A stretch of 30,936 nucleotides of DNA from a virus: positions 1-30,936 of IMG/VR virus record IMGVR_UViG_3300042898_000245; one strand, given 5' to 3'. The first letter of the stretch is position 1; each line of letters opens with the position of its first letter. This document shows positions 6,510 to 12,808 of this stretch, in pieces. The notes beneath the pieces are model-generated. The model worked only from the letters and a program-made list of their open reading frames with translations. It was not told where the DNA came from and ran no database searches. The position numbers and the translations under genes are program-made.

Positions 6510-6755
6510 CTATTCTGATTTAAAGGTTTCGTTGTAGTATTGTTCTGCATCTTTAATTATAGCACATTCACCACTACAATATATTGCATCACTCTCTGCA
6601 AAATTATTTGCAAATTCAATTATCTGCTCCCTCTCCACCTCTAAAAATTTACTAAACTCATTGACAAATGTTCTGCCCTTCTCAGTGTGTATGTCAAACA
6701 GTGATGGATGTAACTCCTCTAATCTTGCAAATGCTTGCTGTAATGCTGTTTTCAT
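6510..6755 (-). CDS. Small cassette protein ending QYYNETFKSE (81 aa)
   Basis: First gene of the junction-linked group. Its ATG (6753-6755) overlaps the stop of the upstream gene as ATGA, so its start is not made by the repeat, although it also begins MKTA. Body: LEELHPSLFDIHTEKGRTF, then EVEREQIIEFANNFAESDA, then CSGECAIIKDAEQYYNETF. Function unknown. The repeat at its 3' end supplies the tail and the start of the next gene. Confidence 0.75.
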   Translation of the reverse strand: MKTALQQAFARLEELHPSLFDIHTEKGRTFVNEFSKFLEVEREQIIEFANNFAESDAIYCSGECAIIKDAEQYYNETFKSE

Positions 6756-6997
6756 GATAATCTCTTTTGTTCGTTAATACCTTTGAATAGCTCAGAGCTT
6801 GACTCAATCATGCCGGTGGCCTTGAGATAATCAATCTCAATCTTTGCACTCTGAATGATAACAGAGCCTATCTGAGCCACTGCCTGTGCCTTTTCAATTT
6901 CTTTATTAAGTTCCTCTGTTGTGAGCTCATCATTATCCAATCTCTCTAATGCTGAGAATAAGTGATCTCTAAGATCATTGATTTTGTTTCGTGCCAT
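6752..6997 (-). CDS. Small helical phage protein (81 aa)
   Basis: The protein MARNKINDLRDHLFSALERL is followed by a charged segment and by AQIGSVIIQSAKIEIDYLKA. This NDLRDHLF...ERL...A..I..V.Q..I..AK.E..YLKA pattern is a familiar small family in phages and prophages of Bacteroidetes and other bacteria, often near replication genes, with no known activity. The start overlaps the end of the HNH gene by 23 nt, and the stop overlaps the next start as ATGA. Confidence 0.75.
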   Translation of the reverse strand: MARNKINDLRDHLFSALERLDNDELTTEELNKEIEKAQAVAQIGSVIIQSAKIEIDYLKATGMIESSSELFKGINEQKRLS

Positions 6998-7592
6998 TGA
7001 TTTTCTTTTTAAGTTTACTATTTAATTTAATTACTTCCTGTATCTCAACAGGAAATCTTTGTATGGTATTCCTATCCATGTTATTACGCATGTCAATCAT
7101 TTCAAGGTTATTAATATCCCAATGCATTGTGTTGCCATCTTTAAACCTCACAACATGACCAGGAGGGATTGACCCATTATGTTGCTCCCATACCACTCTA
7201 TGCATCAACCTCCAATCACTATCTTTTATCTTAACATAAGCATAAGTCCTGCCCTCTTTGTCAGTTCTAAAATTGATAGTTCCAACCGGTTGTGTGTTAT
7301 GTGGCTTGCTACCTTTTTTAAACATGGTAGGTTTAACTCTATCATATATATGTTCCGGCATCTTGGCTCCTTTGTTGTGAGGTTTATTACCTTTTGTAAA
7401 TCTATGCTTTTTTCCAGCCTCAATTAGATTATGTCTGCCAGATGTTTCAGATGCAAGATATTCTTTTGACTTATGCAATCCCATTCTATGAGCTTTATTT
7501 GCCACAGTGCAGTACTTAAGTCCAAGCTCATTAGCCAGGTCAATGGTTCTCATGTGAGGGAATTTTTCTTTTATAATATCATCTAAGTTCAT
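6975..7592 (-). CDS. HNH endonuclease with N-terminal HTH
   Basis: A 205-aa protein. Residues 1-40 look like a helix-turn-helix of the kind that reads DNA (MRTIDLANELGLKYCTVANK). Residues about 125-175 form an HNH_3-type core: WRLMHRVVWEQHNG (His131), PPGHVVRFKDGN (His146), then DINNLEMIDMRNN (Asn161/162). Such free-standing HNH enzymes in phages are often homing-type nickases. Here the gene sits inside the early operon with no split host gene nearby. The lysine-rich middle has HNKG/KKGSKPHN repeats typical of the family. It starts 12 nt after the upstream stop. Confidence 0.85.
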   Translation of the reverse strand: MNLDDIIKEKFPHMRTIDLANELGLKYCTVANKAHRMGLHKSKEYLASETSGRHNLIEAGKKHRFTKGNKPHNKGAKMPEHIYDRVKPTMFKKGSKPHNTQPVGTINFRTDKEGRTYAYVKIKDSDWRLMHRVVWEQHNGSIPPGHVVRFKDGNTMHWDINNLEMIDMRNNMDRNTIQRFPVEIQEVIKLNSKLKKKINGTKQNQ

Positions 7593-7604
7593 ACTCTCTC
7601 AATT

Positions 7605-7820
7605 TTAATTATTAGTTTCTCCCAAAGGTTGCTCATCCTTCGAGCCTCCCATTCTGAGTCTGCTTGCACAGTCTTTTTTAATATCCTCCAAGCTCCTCCC
7701 ATGTATCCTCGATAGTGTATTGTCCACATTTTTTAATACTCTTAAATATTTATAATATCTGATTTCATCAAAGCTATCCCAATAGCTTATAATTGCTAAG
7801 TTGATTTTAGGCTCTCTCAT
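7605..7820 (-). CDS. Hypothetical protein (71 aa)
   Basis: Not recognised. The sequence MREPKINLAIISYWDSFDEI leads into a basic helix (RYYKYLRVLKNVDNTLSRIHGR) and a polar tail. No membrane span or metal site is visible. The ATG at 7818-7820 begins 1 nt after the TAG of the 32-aa membrane ORF, and the gene ends 12 nt before the HNH start, so it is part of the early operon. Confidence 0.7.
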   Translation of the reverse strand: MREPKINLAIISYWDSFDEIRYYKYLRVLKNVDNTLSRIHGRSLEDIKKDCASRLRMGGSKDEQPLGETNN

Positions 7821-7821
7821 G

Positions 7822-7920
7822 CTATCCTACTACTCCGATATACATCAACACAAAAGTGATAGCTAATAATGCAGCAGAGAACACTAAAACGTCTCTCACA
7901 GCCTTTTGATCTTCTGTCAT
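7822..7920 (-). CDS. 32-aa single-span membrane microprotein
   Basis: ATG at 7918-7920 is 2 nt after the TAA of the zinc protein gene, and the TAG at 7822-7824 is 1 nt before the next ATG. The peptide begins MTEDQKAVRDV, followed by a hydrophobic span (LVFSAALLAITFVLMYIGVV) to the end. This is the layout of a small inner-membrane protein with its charged end on one side. Function unknown. It resembles the 31-aa protein at 5094-5189 in design but not in sequence. Confidence 0.65.
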   Translation of the reverse strand: MTEDQKAVRDVLVFSAALLAITFVLMYIGVVG

Positions 7921-7922
7921 GA

Positions 7923-8267
7923 TTAATAAGTTTTAAGGTTTGACAAATAAAGTTCTAATCTTGCAAGAGCTCTTGACTGAATATTAAGTCTATGCTTATA
8001 CTTAGGAAGTAACTCATAGAACATACCTCTGCTCAAATCTTTTAAAGTATCAGATGTCAATCTAATTCGAGTCAACATGCCCTCAATCATCCACTCAACA
8101 TCCTCAACACGCTCAGTTAATAGTTCATAGTCAAGGTATTTACCCTCACCTCTACACTCATTGCAAATATCAGACTCACTATGAGATGGATGCTCATAAG
8201 CACTGCTAATTAATACTGATCCTGACCCCCAACAAGTGTCGCATTCTTTGATAAATTCTGTTTTCAT
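7923..8267 (-). CDS. Zinc-finger protein with two CxxCxGxG motifs (114 aa)
   Basis: Residues 9-42 carry CDTCWGSGSV and CNECRGEGKY, two DnaJ-type CxxCxGxG half-sites that together bind one zinc. The C-terminal two thirds are helical (RVEDVEWMIEGML, then LARLELYLSNL). DnaJ-like zinc pairs in small phage proteins are thought to serve protein or nucleic-acid contacts. There is no J domain. It is the first gene after the best promoter of the window, 27 nt downstream of the -7 box, so it is likely made at once after infection. Confidence 0.75.
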   Translation of the reverse strand: MKTEFIKECDTCWGSGSVLISSAYEHPSHSESDICNECRGEGKYLDYELLTERVEDVEWMIEGMLTRIRLTSDTLKDLSRGMFYELLPKYKHRLNIQSRALARLELYLSNLKTY

Positions 8268-8293
8268 ACTGTTTTTGTTTATTATTTATAGAA

Positions 8294-8324
8294 CAAAGTT
8301 AGTAAGTTTTTTTATATATGCAAA
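8294..8324 (-). promoter_or_regulatory. Leftward early promoter (Bacteroidetes consensus)
   Basis: The -33 box TTTG (8321-8324) and -7 box TAACTTTG (8294-8301) are separated by exactly 19 nt, a full match to TTTG-N19-TAnnTTTG. The promoter before the ERF gene has the same -7 box, the same spacer length and a similar leader (AAAAACAGTATG at the start codon). Confidence 0.85.
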
Positions 8325-8371
8325 TAATTAGCGTAATTTATAATGATTCTAAATAAGATTATCAGGTCTGG

Positions 8372-8390
8372 ACGGGATAAAACGGGATAA
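8372..8390 (+). repeat. Tandem pair of ACGGGATAA
   Basis: Two exact 9-nt copies (8372-8380 and 8382-8390) 10 nt apart. They lie between the early promoter and the 11-bp iterons. One helical-turn spacing suggests protein binding on one face of DNA. This stretch is otherwise free of genes. Confidence 0.5.
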
Positions 8391-8432
8391 TATATGTCTA
8401 TTTAATAAACATTACATCTATCTATGTCGATT

Positions 8433-8475
8433 TTTAGACATACTTTAGACATACTTTAGACATTATTTAGACATA
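8433..8475 (+). repeat. Four 11-bp iterons, TTTAGACATAC
   Basis: Units start at 8433, 8444, 8455 and 8466 with a strict 11-nt period. The first two are exact, and the third and fourth vary only at their ends. An inverted half-unit TATGTCTA lies at 8393-8400. The array lies in the gap between the terminator of the lysis/virion block and the early promoter. It could be an operator or a replication iteron array. Confidence 0.75.
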
Positions 8476-8530
8476 AAAAACCCGCTAAGTGTGGGCGACC
8501 GTGTTTCACAATCCATTAACCATAGCGGGT
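8475..8530 (-). terminator. Terminator at the end of the virion/lysis block
   Basis: ACCCGCTA (8480-8487) and TAGCGGGT (8523-8530) form a perfect 8-bp stem around a 35-nt loop. Read leftward, the stem runs into six T. Read rightward, a T run occurs only 8 nt later, so leftward termination is the better match. The large loop may fold further (GTG/CAC arms) or hold a small element not recognised here. Confidence 0.75.
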
Positions 8531-8621
8531 GTATTCTTTTTTTATAGTCCACCTACTCAGCTTGTGAGTAAAGGGACTTGATAATGATCCGGTAACTGTT
8601 CTAATGGTAAGTATCCGGATA
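8531..8621. other. Non-coding stretch with small hairpin and a 14-bp palindrome
   Basis: The gene-free interval 8268-8621 holds the early promoter, two repeat sets and the terminator listed separately. This right part has a hairpin TACTCA/TGAGTA (8554-8559 and 8565-8570) and a perfect palindrome AGTATCCGGATACT at 8610-8623 that includes the first two bases of the stop codon of the 88-aa gene. A second ATCCGG lies near 8586. No small gene was found. Confidence 0.5.
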
Positions 8622-8888
8622 CTATTTTTTAAATCGCTTTACAACAAACTTAGATGCTAATGTTGCAACAGCTTTAAGGAATTTATTTTCTGACTCTACA
8701 GTTACCTTAGTTCCTGTCTCATCTTTTTTGATGTTGACATCTACTTTCTTACCATCATAGTCAAGCTCATGATTAGTGCCATCTTTGTGGTATTCTATCT
8801 CTGCCTTATTTGTTTGGATGATAACATCTGTCTTATCACCTTCAATGTTAACCTGTACTTTCTTAGGTCTGCCTACTTTCTTTGCCAT
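8622..8888 (-). CDS. Small protein with AT-hook-like N-terminus (88 aa)
   Basis: The first residues, MAKKVGRPKK, contain a GRP core flanked by lysines, as in AT-hook minor-groove binders. The rest is a series of short charged beta-prone segments (VDVNIKKDETGTKVTVE) and a basic helix at the end (KFVVKRFKK). Function unknown; DNA binding is inferred from the N-terminus. It is the last gene before the block terminator and follows the lysin gene by 1 nt. Confidence 0.65.
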   Translation of the reverse strand: MAKKVGRPKKVQVNIEGDKTDVIIQTNKAEIEYHKDGTNHELDYDGKKVDVNIKKDETGTKVTVESENKFLKAVATLASKFVVKRFKK

Positions 8889-8889
8889 T

Positions 8890-9438
8890 TTAAAATTCGT
8901 TTATTAATACTATTGATACTTTCGCTTGGTCTTTTGCCATGCGAACCATTCTCTCATAATCAGGATTATTGTTAAGCACTAAGCATCCCTCTGACCATCC
9001 TCCAATCTGAGTTGCTACCTGTTGACTACCTTTGTTATAGGTTGCTCCATGAACATTCATAAAGATAATGTTATCCATAATGTTAGTGGTGGGGTTTGTT
9101 TTACCATCTGCTGTGTAATCTCTTCTGTAAGGTACTTTGGCAACCTGTCTAAGTGCCTCCATTTTACCTCTGTGAAGTCCATAAGCATAACAATCATAGT
9201 TCCATCTGTCAGCTTCCATTACTGCAGTTCCTTTGTTGCCTTTATTGGTAGTGCAAGAGGTTACATATTGGAAGGCTGAGCCCTTGAATATATATACTTT
9301 ATCATCAAAGATGTTGTTGCCGTCCTCATTTGACCTAACAAACAACAGCCACATATCAGATGGTATGTTCTTATAAGTAGATAATGACTTGACTCTATCT
9401 AAGAGTTGTTTATCAGTGTAGTTCTTAACGTTGCTCAT
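8890..9438 (-). CDS. Putative lysin, L,D-transpeptidase-like (YkuD-type motif)
   Basis: A 182-aa protein with FMNVHGATYN (His130) and GGWSEGCLVL (Ser149, Cys152). This is the His...SxGC layout of YkuD-type catalytic sites, in which Cys is the nucleophile. Related proteins occur in the lysis position of many Bacteroidetes phages, where they probably act on peptidoglycan cross-links. No signal peptide is seen, so release would depend on the holin just upstream, which overlaps it by 14 nt. Which bond it cuts cannot be read from the sequence, and it may act as a peptidase rather than as a transpeptidase. Confidence 0.7.
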   Translation of the reverse strand: MSNVKNYTDKQLLDRVKSLSTYKNIPSDMWLLFVRSNEDGNNIFDDKVYIFKGSAFQYVTSCTTNKGNKGTAVMEADRWNYDCYAYGLHRGKMEALRQVAKVPYRRDYTADGKTNPTTNIMDNIIFMNVHGATYNKGSQQVATQIGGWSEGCLVLNNNPDYERMVRMAKDQAKVSIVLINEF

Positions 9439-9640
9439 TGCTTTCTACAGTTAATTGTGATAGTGTTGCTGCTACTGTTCCTGCTGTTGCCACATATCCT
9501 GCCACAGTTATGACCGCTGCAGGTAGTGTGATAGGTGCAGCAAGGATAACTCCTGCTATTGCACCCACTGTAATGGCTGCCTGTTGTACTCTCTTCCAGA
9601 ATTTTGGAGTGGGAGCGTTCCATCTTTGTGTTAATGTCAT
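9425..9640 (-). CDS. Putative holin (71 aa, two membrane spans)
   Basis: A short charged N-terminus (TQRWNAPTPKFWKRVQQ) is followed by two hydrophobic spans (AAITVGAIAGVILAAPI and LPAAVITVAGYVATAGTVAA) and a polar tail. The RWNAPTPKFWK motif before paired spans is a recurrent pattern in small proteins next to lysins in Bacteroidetes phages. Size, topology and position before the lysin all fit a class II holin that makes pores in the inner membrane. Its start overlaps the end of the coiled-coil membrane gene. Confidence 0.75.
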   Translation of the reverse strand: MTLTQRWNAPTPKFWKRVQQAAITVGAIAGVILAAPITLPAAVITVAGYVATAGTVAATLSQLTVESNEQR

Positions 9641-9924
9641 CTTAAATTTATTTCTATTAGTTTCTTAACTGATTGAGTGAGCTCACTTATCTGCTCAGCA
9701 AGATGCTTGATTTCAAGTTGTGTCATTTTCTCAATGGCTTCATATTTAAACCTTGCCTCATTATCAACAAGTTCAATCTTGCCTTTGAGCCTTCCTTGAG
9801 TCTCAATGATATCCTTTTGTTCTTTCATAACACTTTTCAAATCACTATGTAAACTCTTTAAAAAATACCCTATGCCGGATATGAGTATTGTTATCACTGT
9901 AAATGCTATCTCATTAAATCCCAT
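9637..9924 (-). CDS. Membrane-anchored coiled-coil protein, possible lysis accessory (95 aa)
   Basis: Residues 4-22 form one hydrophobic span (FNEIAFTVITILISGIGYF). Residues about 25-92 are charged with heptad spacing (LKSLHSDLKSVMKEQKDII, then LAEQISELTQSVKKLIEIN), a likely coiled coil. This layout is like i-spanins or holin-associated proteins. The ATG at 9922-9924 shares one base with the upstream TGA; a GTG one codon earlier is the alternative. It lies between the connector gene and the holin gene. Confidence 0.65.
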   Translation of the reverse strand: MGFNEIAFTVITILISGIGYFLKSLHSDLKSVMKEQKDIIETQGRLKGKIELVDNEARFKYEAIEKMTQLEIKHLAEQISELTQSVKKLIEINLR

Positions 9925-10490
9925 CACAAAATCAATATGCTGTTATTATATCCGTTCTCTCTCATTCCTCCACATGGACAACCACTATGGCACTGCCCTA
10001 CACAATTACAATTACATGCATCAATCATAGGTCTTAGGTCAGTATCTCTGTTCACCTCTGCTGTGAACTCAGGATATAAGTCCTTATTAGCTATCAAGTA
10101 TCTTGTTAACCTGGTCTCAAAGAATGAAGCCTTTTGTGCGTAGTGCTCCATCCCAAAGGCAACCTCTGATCGAGTTACTGAACTTGAGAAATCCCCAAAC
10201 TGAGTCTGCAGTCCTTTGTTTTTAAGTTGATATGTCAAGCCAAATACAGCATCCTCTGCACTTCTCCAAGCTATGACAGGTTGAATATATGCCACAAGTG
10301 CCTCCTCATCATTAGTCAATGTCTGAGCATTGTACTTAGTGAGTAGATAGTTGTAGAACGTAGTGCCTAAGATAGGCATAACTCTGAGCTGGGCCTGTGT
10401 TGCTATGTATGGAGTAACATCTGTTACATCAACATTGGCTGTGATAGGTGTGTTAGTCTTTAAATAGGTCTCTGTTATAAAGTATATCAT
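9924..10490 (-). CDS. Head-tail connector-like protein (DUF6712-like) with Cys-rich tail
   Basis: A 188-aa protein. The first 145 residues (MIYFITETYLKTNTPITANV, then AYIQPVIAWRSAEDAV, then GLTYQLKNKGLQTQ) match the pattern of a Bacteroidetes phage family found beside portal genes, thought to serve as a neck or head-completion protein. Residues 159-173 add six cysteines in a short CNCNCVGQCHSGCPC string, which is not expected in a connector and may bind metal or form disulfides. Its start overlaps the portal stop as ATGA. Confidence 0.65.
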   Translation of the reverse strand: MIYFITETYLKTNTPITANVDVTDVTPYIATQAQLRVMPILGTTFYNYLLTKYNAQTLTNDEEALVAYIQPVIAWRSAEDAVFGLTYQLKNKGLQTQFGDFSSSVTRSEVAFGMEHYAQKASFFETRLTRYLIANKDLYPEFTAEVNRDTDLRPMIDACNCNCVGQCHSGCPCGGMRENGYNNSILIL

Positions 10491-11800
10491 GGTGCTGCAG
10501 GTGTTTCAGTTTGTATAACATCACCTCCCTCAATTGGAGGTAGTGAAGCAAGAGCTCTTATCTCATTAGGTGTCATTTTCTCAAGTACCTTAGTAGCTAC
10601 CAATGGACTCAATGAGTTCAAAGCATCTGATGTCTTAGAGGTATCACCTTCAAGCTCAATTATGGTCTCATTAATTATCTGGAAGTTGTTAATTGAGAAC
10701 TTGCCCGGTATCTTAGCAATGGTCATTATCTCATTAACTATCTCCTCAACTTGTCTCCTCAATGGCATGACTACATTTTTCTCAAATACAACATAAGCCT
10801 GCTTGATATCACTGCCTGATCCAAGAGATCCTTGAGTTCTTACTCCCATAAGGATGGGATCTATTGTGTGAGCAAAGCATATCTGCTCAGTGTTAAGGCT
10901 TGATGCCTCTTGAAACAACTTATCATTGCTGTTAGTTGGTAGGCTTTCAATCTTAGGTAACTGATCTTGATTATTAGCAAAGAATGCAACAGCCTTACCG
11001 GCATTAGCGGCACCTTTCAACCTATCAATGGTCTGCTTAATCATGTGTTTCTCCTCCTCTGACTGTGGTCTCTTAGGGAACATCATAGCAAAGGATGGGA
11101 ATATTGAGTTTTGAATGTTACTCTTAGCGAAGTATGATAGCTCGCCACTCAAAAATGCAAAATTAAGTGCCGAACTGTACTGCGGTAATGGATACCACTC
11201 CTGGCCCAAGGTCATTAACTCATAGCAATATAGTTGCTCAAGGTCAGTGTTAGCAGGATGATACTTTTTTATCTCTCTCACATCAATGCGAGCTGTCCAA
11301 TCCTCACAAATAAAATATGTTTCCTTATCTCTTGAAATCCTAACTCTCTCAGGTGAAATGTTCTCAACTTTATATATCTCTCCTTTCTTATTATAACACA
11401 ACTTGAAGTAAACTCTATGGTGAACTATCAACTGTTGAGCTATGGCTCTGATAGTTTTACCTAACTTGAGCTTTCTCTCAAAGGTATATAACTTGAGTTT
11501 ATCCTCTTGAGACATTTTCTCAGTATCAATAGTGTATCCTCCACCTGTTGCTGAGTTAGTCTTAAAGTCAACGATAGCACCATGTAAAGGTGAGCTGTAG
11601 TATAGTTGATTAAGTAGCTCAGGATAGAGGTTATCCTGCCCAAATGGAATGTATCCTGCTATCTGATAGCGGCCATTAACATAAGGGAGTGATAGGTTGG
11701 CTCCGCCTACCTTTTGAAATGGAGTAGAGAAGGACTGATATCCCTCAACTATTTCTGCTGTTTGTGGCTTGTTGCCTATAAATCTGTTATACCATGCCAT
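10487..11800 (-). CDS. Portal protein
   Basis: A 437-aa protein. The sequence has the portal-type order: an N-terminal extended region, YPELLNQLYYSSPLHGAIVD followed by TNSATGG, a wing domain with VHHRVYFKLCYNKKGEIYKV and NISPERVRISRD, and a C-terminal part with LMGVRTQGSLGSGSDIKQAY, which resembles the helix and loop region that contacts DNA in dodecameric portals. The size is typical. It forms the vertex ring through which the terminase pumps DNA. It starts 1 nt into the upstream stop (TAATG) and is followed by the connector gene. Confidence 0.85.
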   Translation of the reverse strand: MAWYNRFIGNKPQTAEIVEGYQSFSTPFQKVGGANLSLPYVNGRYQIAGYIPFGQDNLYPELLNQLYYSSPLHGAIVDFKTNSATGGGYTIDTEKMSQEDKLKLYTFERKLKLGKTIRAIAQQLIVHHRVYFKLCYNKKGEIYKVENISPERVRISRDKETYFICEDWTARIDVREIKKYHPANTDLEQLYCYELMTLGQEWYPLPQYSSALNFAFLSGELSYFAKSNIQNSIFPSFAMMFPKRPQSEEEKHMIKQTIDRLKGAANAGKAVAFFANNQDQLPKIESLPTNSNDKLFQEASSLNTEQICFAHTIDPILMGVRTQGSLGSGSDIKQAYVVFEKNVVMPLRRQVEEIVNEIMTIAKIPGKFSINNFQIINETIIELEGDTSKTSDALNSLSPLVATKVLEKMTPNEIRALASLPPIEGGDVIQTETPAAP

Positions 11801-12135
11801 TAGTCATAGATTGAATTAGTTTGTATCCCTGCCACTACCATGCGACCTTCCTCTATCATAGTCAATCCTGTAGGGTCAACTGTTGGAGTAGGACTTTCAT
11901 AAACTTTATATCTGTATTGTCCCTTAATAAAGTCTATATCAGTGGGTTCATCGATAGTAAATAGGTTATATCTTGAAGGCCATGAGGATGTATCAACTCC
12001 CTGCCAATAGATAGGGTTAGCTGTAGTGTCAAACTCATCCTCAAATTCAAATAAATAGTAAGGATTGGAGATTGTTGTAACCTCTGTAAGTGTCAACACA
12101 AAGGTGTTAACAGTATCCTTCTCAAGATATATCAT
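11800..12135 (-). CDS. Hypothetical virion-region protein (111 aa)
   Basis: The start is set at 12133-12135, directly after the element TACAATATAGGT; the frame is open six codons further upstream, but those codons would consist of the element itself. The protein (MIYLEKDTVNTFVLTLTEV, then NPYYLFEFEDEF, then FIKGQYRYKVYES) is beta-rich and acidic. This type is common beside portal genes in Bacteroidetes phages, and its place in the virion is unknown. It is the first gene after a UUCG terminator, so it probably starts a new transcript. Confidence 0.7.
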   Translation of the reverse strand: MIYLEKDTVNTFVLTLTEVTTISNPYYLFEFEDEFDTTANPIYWQGVDTSSWPSRYNLFTIDEPTDIDFIKGQYRYKVYESPTPTVDPTGLTMIEEGRMVVAGIQTNSIYD

Positions 12136-12147
12136 ACCTATATTGTA
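12136..12147 (-). promoter_or_regulatory. Start-abutting element TACAATATAGGT, copy 1
   Basis: The 12-nt element touches the ATG of the 111-aa gene. Four other genes carry the same element in the same position (14727, 18535, 25850, 27920). This copy lies about 20 nt after a terminator, so a promoter or translation-start role is needed here. Confidence 0.7.
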
Positions 12148-12166
12148 TCTCAAAGAAATAATTATT

Positions 12167-12191
12167 AAAAAAGCCCCACCGAAGTGAGGCT
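12167..12191 (-). terminator. Terminator with UUCG tetraloop after the tail tube gene
   Basis: AGCCCCAC (12172-12179) and GTGAGGCT (12184-12191) form an 8-bp stem with one G-U pair. The leftward RNA has a UUCG loop and a run of six U after the stem. It lies 24 nt downstream of the tail tube stop. Confidence 0.85.
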
Positions 12192-12215
12192 CTTAGTTTA
12201 TAATCTATGGCAAGA

Positions 12216-12743
12216 TTAAAGGAGTCCGGCAATAATAGCAGGGTCAACCTCATATGCCAAAGTAGGGTTCTCCGCTACCAAAGTAACGCTGTACTTACTA
12301 CCATCTGCACGAGCTGTCCCAGATCCTTCACCTGTTGCAGATAACTGCAAGTAAGGGAAGTACCAATATTTTCCGTTAGCATCCTGTACAATACCTGCTA
12401 AGTATTGTTGTCCTGCTCCTAATATGTTAATAGCTTTTGACTTATCCTGGTCTCTTCTGTGGAACATCAAGTTTATTGTTGCAGTCACATAAGTAGATCC
12501 ATTAATTAAGTCAATAGCTGAGTCCTCAGTGTATGAGGATACGTTTCTTCTGAACTCCAATTCAATGAATGTATCACCTCCACCTATTAAAGGTAAAGAG
12601 TCAATAGTCCAATCATTTGGTGCAGCATCTAATGTGATATTAGCCTCATCAACTTGATCTTGTCTATTAACTAAAAATCGGTAGATACCTCCAGAGTTGT
12701 TGTCGCAGCTTTTTAAAATTGTTTCTAAAGTTACACAGCTCAT
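12216..12743 (-). CDS. Probable tail tube (major tail) protein
   Basis: A 175-aa protein with the N-terminal pattern ILKSCDNNSGGIYRFLV and the C-terminal pattern IVQDANGKYWYFPYLQLSAT followed by a YSVTLVAENPTLAYEV strand. In this family of siphophage proteins from Bacteroidetes, these blocks mark the tail tube subunit, whose stacked rings form the tail interior. Size and beta-rich make-up fit. Placement right after the capsid gene and between two terminators suggests strong separate expression, as expected for a major virion protein. Confidence 0.65.
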   Translation of the reverse strand: MSCVTLETILKSCDNNSGGIYRFLVNRQDQVDEANITLDAAPNDWTIDSLPLIGGGDTFIELEFRRNVSSYTEDSAIDLINGSTYVTATINLMFHRRDQDKSKAINILGAGQQYLAGIVQDANGKYWYFPYLQLSATGEGSGTARADGSKYSVTLVAENPTLAYEVDPAIIAGLL

Positions 12744-12764
12744 TTTAGTTTTTTTTTAGTGTTT

Positions 12765-12790
12765 AAAAATAGGGGGCATTTCTACCCCCG
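12765..12790 (-). terminator. Terminator after the major capsid gene
   Basis: GGGGG (12772-12776) and CCCCC (12785-12789) form a GC stem that a G-U pair can extend. In the leftward RNA it is followed by UAUUUUU. It separates the capsid and tail tube genes. Confidence 0.7.
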
Positions 12791-12808
12791 TTATATATAA
12801 GGGAGAGA

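Larger units (their letters stand above)
5633..6547 (-). repeat. Repeated stop/start junction sequence, four copies
   Basis: Copies lie at 5633-5655 (23 bp), 5994-6038 (45 bp), 6199-6225 (27 bp) and 6503-6547 (45 bp). The two 45-bp copies are identical. Read leftward, each copy encodes the last residues of one gene (TFKSE, then TAG), one spacer base, and the ATG of the next gene; three of the four continue as ATGAAA. The 45-bp copies extend upstream to encode EQYYNETFKSE. The repeat thus joins four consecutive small genes and looks like a recombination joint for gene cassettes. Confidence 0.9.

Noticed and set aside
6975-7592. HNH gene as an intron-borne homing element
   Set aside because: No split gene or intron-like flanks surround it; it is coupled within the operon like its neighbours.
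7721-7735. Possible DnaA box (TTGTCCACA)
   Set aside because: It has a mismatch to TTATCCACA, occurs once, and lies inside the 71-aa coding region.
8433-8475. CRISPR-like array
   Set aside because: Units are 11 bp and directly tandem with no spacers, and no cas genes are present. Iterons or operator sites fit better.
9435-9623. Alternative leftward frame inside the holin gene
   Set aside because: It is a Cys/Ser-rich shadow, while the overlapping frame has clear holin features.
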